NCBI GenBank assembly: GCA_017999015.1
Contig: JAGOBZ010000056.1
Location: 1 to 12,022, forward strand
Direction of reading: 5' to 3'
DNA length: 12,022 bases
Origin: Kiritimatiellia bacterium
GTDB lineage: Bacteria; Verrucomicrobiota; Kiritimatiellia; RFP12; UBA1067
Shown: positions 7,560 through 12,022 of the stretch, piece by piece
How the letters are laid out: every line of letters starts with the position of its first letter
How positions within the stretch are numbered: the stretch's first letter is position 1
Notes under the pieces: generated by a model
The model's input: the letters and a program-made list of their open reading frames with translations, nothing else
What the model was told of the DNA's origin: nothing
Databases searched by the model: none
Program-made: the position numbers and the translations under genes

Positions 7560-8612
7560 ATGATGACGGAACCGGTTACCGCATTCACCGCGCAACAACT
7601 TGCCACGCGTTATGCCAGCCGCGGCATGACGCCCCGTTTGGCCCGGCGCCTGCTCGCCTCCGCCGCACGCTTCGGCATCTGGCCGGATCAGGACACGACG
7701 ATCTCCGCGCGCTGGTTGAATGACCTGCGCAACTGCCTGCACATACCGGAGCTGTCGGTTTTGGATCGATGTGCGTCTGCGGCAGACGGGTTTGAAAAAT
7801 TCCTTTTTGCGGCACCTGACGGCGCCCGCTTTGAGTCGGTTTTGATTCCGTTGGCCCACCGGCAAGACGACCGAAAGACGGTCGTCTGTGTCAGCTCTCA
7901 GGCGGGCTGCGCCTTGGGTTGCGCCTTCTGCGCCACCGGCCGCCTGGGCTTTTCGCGAAATCTTGAGGTCTGGGAAATCGTCGCGCAGGTTGCACAGATT
8001 CGCCGAGAGTCTCCGTTACCTGTGCGCGGCGTGGTGTTCATGGGCATGGGCGAGCCGCTGCTGAACCTCGACGCGGTCCTGCAGGCCGCCAAGATCATTT
8101 CGGAGCCGTGCGGGCTGGCGATCTCCGCCAAGGCGATCACGCTCTCCACGGCGGGCATCGTGCCGGCCATCCTGCGGCTGGCGCGGGAACGGCAGCCCTA
8201 TCGGCTGATCGTGTCACTCACCTCAGCCGACCCCGACAAGCGCCGGCGCGTGATGCCCGTAGAAGACCGGTATCCATTGGATATGTTGCGGGAAGCCTTG
8301 GCGGAGTACCACGCGGCGACCGGCCGGCGCGTCACGCTGGCCTGGACCTTGATTGCGGGCTTCAACACCTCTGAAGAAGATGCGCAACGGTTGGCGGACT
8401 GGGCCGGCGAACTGCCTGTGCAACTCGACCTCATCGATGTCAACGATGCGACCGGGCGCTTCATGCCGCCCGACGACACGGAGCGTAACGCTTTTCGTGA
8501 CGCGCTGCGGCGGCATCTGGCGGCACCGGTGGTGCGCCGCTACAGCGGCGGCAAGGACATTGGAGCTGCCTGCGGCATGCTCGCAGCGCGTGGCATTGAG
8601 TTTCGCGGATGA
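7560..8612 (+). CDS. RlmN/Cfr-family radical SAM methyltransferase, divergent
   Basis: A 350-aa protein close to RlmN length. C117-x3-C121-x2-C124 (in SSQAGCALGCAFCATG) binds the 4Fe-4S cluster that cleaves S-adenosylmethionine. C110 corresponds to E. coli RlmN C118, and C338 (in GAACGML) corresponds to C355, the methyl-carrying cysteine. GEPLLN and the ITLSTAGIVP stretch fit the SAM barrel. RlmN makes 2-methyladenosine at A2503 of 23S rRNA and A37 of some tRNAs. This copy departs from the family in two places: the N-terminal RNA-binding region (residues 1-60) has little of the usual signature, and the normal NLIPFNP motif is replaced by DLIDVND. It may therefore be a paralogue with another RNA target. 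The gene lies 28 bp after the glycosidase stop and ends in an ATGA overlap with the helicase. No good Shine-Dalgarno precedes ATG 7560, and ATG 7563 is equally possible. Confidence 0.85.
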   Translation: MMTEPVTAFTAQQLATRYASRGMTPRLARRLLASAARFGIWPDQDTTISARWLNDLRNCLHIPELSVLDRCASAADGFEKFLFAAPDGARFESVLIPLAHRQDDRKTVVCVSSQAGCALGCAFCATGRLGFSRNLEVWEIVAQVAQIRRESPLPVRGVVFMGMGEPLLNLDAVLQAAKIISEPCGLAISAKAITLSTAGIVPAILRLARERQPYRLIVSLTSADPDKRRRVMPVEDRYPLDMLREALAEYHAATGRRVTLAWTLIAGFNTSEEDAQRLADWAGELPVQLDLIDVNDATGRFMPPDDTERNAFRDALRRHLAAPVVRRYSGGKDIGAACGMLAARGIEFRG

Positions 8613-10576
8613 GTCGCGTATCATACGCTCCCATGACTGACTACTCGAAGCTCCTGAACCCGGAACAGTGTGAGGCCGCGACGGCGGGTGACGGTCCCTT
8701 GCTGGTACTCGCTGCGGCCGGCACCGGCAAGACGCGCACCCTGGTGTACCGTGTGGCGTATCTGGTCGAACGCGGTGAACGCCCCGACGGCCTGCTGCTG
8801 CTGACCTTCACCAACCGCGCGGCGCGCGAGATGCTGGAACGCGCCAAGGAGGTGGCCGGCGATGCGGTGGGCAACCTTCTGAGCGGTACGTTCCATCACG
8901 TCTGCAACCGTTTCCTGCGGCGCTTCGGCGACCGGCTCGGCTATCCCAATGATTTCACCATCCTAGACCGTGACGAATCGCACGCGCTGATCGACCGCTG
9001 CATCAAGGACACCGTGCGCAACAAAAAGGATTTCCCCAAAAAGGATGTGATGGCGTCCTTGATCGGATCGGCTGCCAATCGCGCGTGCGACATCGAGGAC
9101 GTGCTGGAGCAGACGGTCCAGGAACTGCGCGTGGATCCCATGGAGATCATCAAAGTCGCCAACCTGTACGGAGAACGAAAGCTTGCGATGGGGGCGATGG
9201 ATTTTGATGACCTGCTGGTCAACGGTCTGCGGCTGCTGGTCGAGCACGAGTCGGTGCGCGGTTTCTATCAGAACCGCTTCCGGCATGTGCTGGTCGACGA
9301 GTATCAGGACACCAATCTGCTGCAGGCCCGCATGGTGGACATCCTGGGCGGTCTCAGCCGCAACGTGATGGCGGTGGGCGACGATTTTCAGTGCATCTAT
9401 TCGTGGCGCGGCGCGGACTTCAAGAACATCATGGAGTTTCCCAAACGCTGGGACGGCTGCCGGATCGTCAAGCTTGAGCGCAATTACCGCAGCGTGCCGG
9501 AGGTGCTGGCTGTGGCGAACGCCTGTATCCAGGGCAATCCCGAGCAGTTCCAGAAGACGCTGCGCCCCACGCGCAAGGCGCGCAGCAAGCCGCAGGTTTT
9601 TTTCGTGCGCGACGGTGACGAGCAGTCGCGCGCGGTGCTGACCATGATCCGTCGGTATCAGGAAGACGGTTATGCGCTGCGCGACATGGCGGTGCTCTAC
9701 CGGGCGCATTTTCATTCGATCGAGTTGCAGATGATGCTCGGTCGCGCGCGTCTGCCGTTCGTGATCACTTCGGGTATCGGCGTGTTTGAGCAGGCGCACG
9801 TCAAGGATGTGGTTGCCTTCCTGCGGGTCTGCGAGAACCGTTCCGACCGCATGGCGTTCGGGCGCCTGCTCGGCATGCTCAGCGGTGTCGGCGAGAAGAC
9901 CATTGACGCGCTGTGGGAAACCTTGAACGGACGCTTTGAAACGAGCGATCCGCAACAGCGCGCGCGTTTGGTCGCGGCGCTCAAGCCTGTCGCGCGCGGC
10001 CAGTGGCAGGAGATTGACCGGCTGATGGAAGCGTATCACGACGAACGGCTCTCGGCCGCCGGCGGTGAAGCGGTGCAGCGGTTCTGCGATGTGTTCTACC
10101 ACACCTATCTGGCCAAGGTCTATGACAACGCAGAGAAACGCGAGGAGGATATCCGCGAGCTGGCCCTTCAGATCGGCAAGAGCGAGGGCGGTGTGGCGGG
10201 CTTTCTGCAAGAAGTGGCGCTGCTCACCAACGTGGACCACGAGTATGACAAGATGGCGCGCGAGCACGCCGACATGCTGCACCTCAGCACCGTGCATCAG
10301 GCCAAGGGCTTGGAGTGGCCGGTGGTGATCGTCATCTGGGCTTCGGAAGGGATGTTCCCGTCGAGCCGGTCGATGGGCGAGAGTGAGGACGACGCCGAGG
10401 AGCGCCGCCTCTTTTACGTGGCGGTCACGCGTGCCAAGGATGAACTGGTGCTGTGCGCGCCCGAGATGCGCCGCACGCGCGACGGCGGCGTCTTCTTTTG
10501 TAAGCCCTCACGCTTCATCAAGGAACTGCCGCGCGGCTTGACGCGCGAGAGCTTCGGTTTCCGCGGCGGGTATTGA
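8609..10576 (+). CDS. UvrD/PcrA/Rep-like superfamily 1 ATP-dependent DNA helicase
   Basis: All SF1A helicase motifs appear in order (numbering from ATG 8633): Q motif LNPEQ (8-12), Walker A AAAGTGKTRTL (27-37), Ia TFTNRAAREM (58-67), motif II VLVDEYQDTN (219-228), III VGDDFQCIYSWRGAD (248-262), IV LERNYRS (281-287), V VHQAKGLEW (554-562) and VI RRLFYVAVTRAK (591-602). Such enzymes unwind DNA 3' to 5' in excision repair, mismatch repair and replication restart. The protein is 647-655 aa, shorter than E. coli UvrD (about 720), and lacks the usual C-terminal tail that binds RNA polymerase in UvrD and PcrA. ATG 8609 overlaps the preceding stop (ATGA) and suggests translational coupling; ATG 8633 would put the Q motif at a more usual distance from the start. 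Neither has a clear Shine-Dalgarno. UvrD, PcrA and Rep cannot be told apart safely here. Confidence 0.93.
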   Translation: MSRVSYAPMTDYSKLLNPEQCEAATAGDGPLLVLAAAGTGKTRTLVYRVAYLVERGERPDGLLLLTFTNRAAREMLERAKEVAGDAVGNLLSGTFHHVCNRFLRRFGDRLGYPNDFTILDRDESHALIDRCIKDTVRNKKDFPKKDVMASLIGSAANRACDIEDVLEQTVQELRVDPMEIIKVANLYGERKLAMGAMDFDDLLVNGLRLLVEHESVRGFYQNRFRHVLVDEYQDTNLLQARMVDILGGLSRNVMAVGDDFQCIYSWRGADFKNIMEFPKRWDGCRIVKLERNYRSVPEVLAVANACIQGNPEQFQKTLRPTRKARSKPQVFFVRDGDEQSRAVLTMIRRYQEDGYALRDMAVLYRAHFHSIELQMMLGRARLPFVITSGIGVFEQAHVKDVVAFLRVCENRSDRMAFGRLLGMLSGVGEKTIDALWETLNGRFETSDPQQRARLVAALKPVARGQWQEIDRLMEAYHDERLSAAGGEAVQRFCDVFYHTYLAKVYDNAEKREEDIRELALQIGKSEGGVAGFLQEVALLTNVDHEYDKMAREHADMLHLSTVHQAKGLEWPVVIVIWASEGMFPSSRSMGESEDDAEERRLFYVAVTRAKDELVLCAPEMRRTRDGGVFFCKPSRFIKELPRGLTRESFGFRGGY

Positions 10577-10772
10577 CAACGAGGGTCGAACATTCCAGAA
10601 CCACGTTTGTGCTGCCCTTATCACCTGCCCGGGTTGGATCAGACAGCCGGGTAATGCGTTCACCAACTTGGGGCGCAGAATGTGGCGCGTAACCGGACAG
10701 AATCAGCAGCGAGGTCATTGCAGCCAGAATGATGCGCATCCTTACACTTGGCAGCAGTTGCGCTTGTTTCAT
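10518..10772 (-). CDS. Small signal-peptide/lipoprotein-like ORF, possibly degraded
   Basis: I do not recognise this 84-aa frame. Residues 1-30 have a basic start, then a hydrophobic stretch (IILAAMTSLLILSG) followed by YAPHSAP. This looks like a lipoprotein signal in which the lipobox cysteine of LSGC is tyrosine (TAC; one base from TGC). An AGGGA run 11 bases before ATG 10772 could be its ribosome site; ATG 10739 (residue 12) is an alternative start. The last 19 or so codons run antisense into the helicase gene and look like non-coding sequence, so the original 3' end may be lost. It starts 17 bases beyond the attC-like element, in the same direction as brnTA. Confidence 0.3.
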   Translation of the reverse strand: MKQAQLLPSVRMRIILAAMTSLLILSGYAPHSAPQVGERITRLSDPTRAGDKGSTNVVLECSTLVVNTRRGNRSSRASSRAAVP

Positions 10773-10854
10773 GATGTGACATTTCCCTGCCCAACGTCAG
10801 AGGCCAGACACGCGGCGGGAGCCGCGTTGTCTGCGCCGACGGGTTCGAGCGATT
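10577..10854. other. Gap between helicase and brnA
   Basis: This 278-bp stretch contains no well-supported gene. It holds the weak minus-strand signal-peptide-like ORF (10772 downwards), a 5-bp GC inverted repeat (CCCGG 10628-10632 and CCGGG 10647-10651, 14-base loop, no T-tract) that is too weak to call a terminator, and the strong structured element at 10789-10850. It marks the change from the plus-strand housekeeping-like genes to the minus-strand accessory patch. Confidence 0.4.
10789..10850 (-). other. attC-like palindromic element (candidate recombination site or terminator)
   Basis: The core is a strong hairpin: CAGAC (10805-10809) and CGCGGC (10811-10816) pair with GCCGCG (10821-10826) and GTCTG (10829-10833) around a 4-base GGGA loop, with a small internal mismatch. 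An outer imperfect stem pairs CGTC (10795-10798) with GACG (10838-10841). Read on the minus strand the element ends in GTTGGGC (10795-10789), a match to the GTTRRRY R' core of integron attC sites. The opposite arm (GCTCGAAC, 10850-10843) is only an imperfect partner. Two nested imperfect stems, about 62 nt, and a position directly after a minus-strand gene fit attC architecture. No T-tract follows on either strand, which is against a plain intrinsic terminator. No integrase or second attC is seen. Confidence 0.3.
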
Positions 10855-11085
10855 TCAAGCGTGAGTGCCGACTCTCAGCCGTTCGGCAATCCACACTTTG
10901 ATGACGGCCTGTCGGGGAACGCCGAGCCGTTGGGCTTCTTTGTCGAGAGATTGAATCATCCACACGGGAAAATCAACGTTGACTCGCTTCTGCTCTCTTC
11001 CGGGGCGGGTTGCCTTGGGAAAATTCAGATATTTTGACACGTCGTCGCCGTTGTCAAAGGCCTTATCAAAGGCTTCAGCTTTCAT
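10855..11085 (-). CDS. brnA: BrnA-type CopG/ribbon-helix-helix antitoxin
   Basis: A 76-aa protein with the pattern of BrnA/CopG-like antitoxins: an acidic N-terminal toxin-binding part (MKAEAFDKAFDNGDDVSKYL), a basic linker (RPGREQKRVNVDFP) and a C-terminal ribbon-helix-helix (residues about 34-70; VNVDFP strand, then WMIQSLDKEAQRLGV and RQAVIKVWIAERL helices). It should neutralise BrnT and bind the promoter as the autorepressor. ATG 11085 overlaps the end of brnT by 11 bp and has GAGGT 8 bases upstream within brnT, so the two are translationally coupled. Toxin-first order is normal for this family. It is followed by the attC-like palindrome rather than a normal terminator. Confidence 0.88.
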   Translation of the reverse strand: MKAEAFDKAFDNGDDVSKYLNFPKATRPGREQKRVNVDFPVWMIQSLDKEAQRLGVPRQAVIKVWIAERLRVGTHA

Positions 11086-11335
11086 AGGCGTCTACCTCTT
11101 CTTTCCGCGCACGGCGAACCGATATGATCCGGACCGCCTCGCCTCTGTAAGTGAATATGGCCGACCAATGTTTCTGCCCCATCTTGCCGACCAGCATGTA
11201 CCTCGCCTCACCCTGCGTCCTCGCGGGCACAATAAGTCTGTCGGCATCTTCCCAAAGTGCCTGCGCTTCGAGAAAGTCGATGCCATGCTTCATCAGGTTT
11301 GTCGCGCTCTTGTCTGGATCGAACTCGAAATCCAT
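11075..11335 (-). CDS. brnT: BrnT-type RelE-fold ribonuclease toxin
   Basis: An 86-aa protein with the BrnT hallmarks: FEFDPDKSATNLMKHGIDFLEA at residues 3-24 (family pattern F-x-W/F-D-x-x-K...N-x-x-K-H-G-I/V-x-F-x-x-A) and the C-terminal RIISVRRARKEEVDAYES (69-86) with the conserved R-x-I-S-x-R-x-A...E core. BrnT cleaves RNA and arrests translation unless bound by BrnA. Full family length and intact motifs suggest a working toxin. M1 is the normal family start although no Shine-Dalgarno precedes it; the predicted transcription start is only about 3 bases upstream. The gene is read opposite to the maturase remnant behind it. Confidence 0.9.
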   Translation of the reverse strand: MDFEFDPDKSATNLMKHGIDFLEAQALWEDADRLIVPARTQGEARYMLVGKMGQKHWSAIFTYRGEAVRIISVRRARKEEVDAYES

Positions 11336-11372
11336 GGTATATACCGTATACCAAAATAATACCGGATGTCAA
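11336..11372 (-). promoter_or_regulatory. brnTA promoter with overlapping palindromic operator
   Basis: On the minus strand TTGACA (11372-11367) is a perfect -35 and TATACG (11350-11345) the -10, with a 16-bp spacer. The inverted repeat GGTATA (11336-11341) / TATACC (11347-11352) with a 5-bp centre covers the -10 and start region, the expected place for autorepression by the BrnTA complex. Transcription from this promoter should begin near 11338, so the message would be essentially leaderless. The -35 box also contains the stop codon (11371-11369) of the truncated upstream frame. Confidence 0.6.
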
Positions 11373-11503
11373 TCGACTTTATCGTCGGTTCTGACTTCTT
11401 CTCGAACGTCAGCGACCTCCAGGCGGGTCTCCATAATCGAGCGTAAGAAGGTCATGCCTTCTTTGTCCAGAAGTTTGTCCAGCACTTCTTCCGGCAATGG
11501 TTC
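11369..11503 (-). pseudogene. Orphan 3' end of an unknown gene, cut by the intron remnant
   Basis: About 44 codons on the minus strand, ending at TGA 11371-11369, read like real protein: EPLPEEVLDKLLDKEG, then MTFLRSIMETRLEVADVREEV, an acidic, helix-forming, well-balanced composition. Further upstream the frame becomes antisense to the group II maturase, so its 5' part is missing in this window. I do not recognise the family. It may once have been the gene upstream of brnT and have been broken by insertion or deletion at about 11503. A short complete gene starting at the internal ATG of MTFLRS is less likely, at only about 28 codons. Confidence 0.35.
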
Positions 11504-12008
11504 AGCCGAGTCCCGTGCGCCGCGCAGAAATCCCCAAAGAGAGCGGCGGCGTCCGCCTGCTGGGGATTTCCGTATCACGCGTTTCATGGGGAAGACGCGC
11601 ACCGGCATCCATGCGGAGAGCCTTCTGAGGTTCCGCAGGAAGGTGCGGAAGCTGACGGCCCGCGACAGGGGCCGGAGTCTGGCGGCGGTCATCGGCGAAC
11701 TGAACAGCCTGTTGCGGGGCTGGGGCGGGTACTTCCGCCCCGGCCTCTGTGAGACGCTGGCCGGGGAGCTTGACCACTGGATAAGGAGACGCCTGCGGGC
11801 GTATGTCTGGACACAGTGGCAACTGCCGAGGACGCGCGTCAGCAACCTCGTGGAACGTGGCACCGCACAAAGATGGGCGGTGGCGGTCGGCAACACCCGA
11901 AAGGGCGCGTGGCGGCTCAGCAAGAACGGCACGGTATGCGCGGCGCTGCCTGACGACTGGTTCACCCGCTCGGCGGGAGTCATCCTTCTCGGTTCATTCT
12001 GTCAATAA
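11503..12008 (+). pseudogene. ltrA: Group II intron-encoded reverse transcriptase/maturase remnant with internal deletion
   Basis: Two pieces of a group II intron protein lie in different frames. Frame 1, from 11503 to about 11568, encodes RRAEIPKESGGVRLLGI, the RT-1 motif found near the N-terminus of these proteins. It passes straight into frame 3 (about 11565-12008), which encodes the post-RT region and maturase domain X: FRITRF, a basic helix with LLRFRRKVRKLT, RGRSLAAVIGELNSLLRGW, GYFRP, ELDHWIRRRLRAYVWTQW, PRTRVSNL and RKGAWRLS. Missing in between is RT-2 to RT-7, including the YADD catalytic motif. Sequence before RT-1 is also absent, as brnT and another gene occupy it. The protein cannot be a reverse transcriptase; independent expression of the X domain is possible but no start or ribosome site is evident. 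The stop TAA at 12006 is at about the expected family length, and intron domains V and VI would follow beyond the window. Confidence 0.75.
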
Positions 12009-12022
12009 GCAGCCGAACCGCT
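12009..12022 (+). other. Possible start of group II intron 3' structural region
   Basis: The last 14 bases follow the maturase stop. In group II introns with the ORF in domain IV, domains V and VI follow closely. GAACCGC near the end resembles the sequence that often leads into domain V, but the window stops before the domain could be folded, so this is only a pointer. Confidence 0.15.

Noticed and set aside
5282..7606. Very long open frame on the minus strand across the glycosidase gene.
   Set aside because: It is antisense to a gene with clear catalytic motifs, is extremely rich in R, H, Q and A without family features, and is the usual shadow of high third-position GC.
8963..10297. Long minus-strand open frame across the helicase gene.
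   Set aside because: Antisense shadow of a helicase with all motifs intact; composition is H/R/L/A-rich and no domain is recognisable.
10628..10651. CCCGG/CCGGG inverted repeat after the helicase gene, considered as its terminator.
   Set aside because: The stem is only 5 bp with a 14-base loop and no following T-tract.
10668..10901. Plus-strand 77-codon frame across the brnA end and the palindrome.
   Set aside because: It overlaps the antisense of brnA, includes the palindrome, and shows no coding features or ribosome site.
11527..11570. Perfect 10-bp inverted repeat GAAATCCCCA / TGGGGATTTC enclosing a GGCGG-CGT-CCGCC hairpin, at first taken for a terminator, attC or REP element.
   Set aside because: Both arms lie within the maturase remnant: the left arm encodes E-I-P of the RT-1 motif and the right arm covers the L-G-I codons and the deletion joint. 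The symmetry is better explained by codon choice and the joint than by a functional element; no T-tract or GTTRRRY core is present.
1..12022. CRISPR array, tRNA, rRNA, riboswitch or complete insertion sequence.
   Set aside because: No spaced identical repeats, no cloverleaf, no rRNA-like blocks and no transposase were recognised on reading both strands.

Overview
The window is high-GC bacterial DNA, and all large genes show strong third-position GC. An AsmA-like envelope protein, a URO-D-fold corrinoid methyltransferase homologue, a class II aldolase and a clan GH-D glycosidase together recall the PVC group (Kiritimatiellota, Lentisphaerota or Verrucomicrobiota). This is inference from gene families only; there is no rRNA or other marker to settle it.

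Region 1 (1-3578): the 3' part of a large AsmA/YhdP-type envelope protein on the plus strand. It converges, with 8 bp between stop codons, on a minus-strand URO-D superfamily protein that carries the H-x-C...C metal site of MtaA/MtbA-like methyltransferases.

Region 2 (3579-5243): a 369-bp AT-richer divergent regulatory region, then a 431-aa fused double class II aldolase. The regulatory region has five exact-period 10-bp repeats directly upstream of a good sigma70-type promoter. The first aldolase half keeps all zinc ligands; the second half has lost them all.

Region 3 (5294-10576): a promoter followed by three close plus-strand genes: a GH36/GH27-like alpha-galactosidase-type glycosidase, a divergent RlmN/Cfr-family radical SAM enzyme (28 bp downstream), and a UvrD/PcrA-like helicase (ATGA overlap). 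The spacing suggests one transcript, although the three functions are unrelated.

Region 4 (10577-12022): an accessory patch read mostly on the minus strand. It holds a brnT-brnA type II toxin-antitoxin pair with an apparent leaderless promoter and operator, a structured attC-like palindrome after brnA, a small signal-peptide-like ORF just beyond that, the orphan 3' end of an unknown gene, and a plus-strand group II intron maturase remnant. The maturase joins an RT-1 motif directly to the C-terminal maturase region, so the catalytic RT core is missing. The layout (small genes in one orientation, a TA pair, an attC-like site, an oppositely oriented group II remnant) resembles an integron cassette area, but no integrase or second attC is seen and the case is unproven.

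No tRNA, rRNA, CRISPR array or intact insertion sequence was recognised. The best candidates for something undescribed are the half-dead fused aldolase with its phased repeat operator, the divergent RlmN paralogue, and the attC-like/brnTA/intron-remnant patch.
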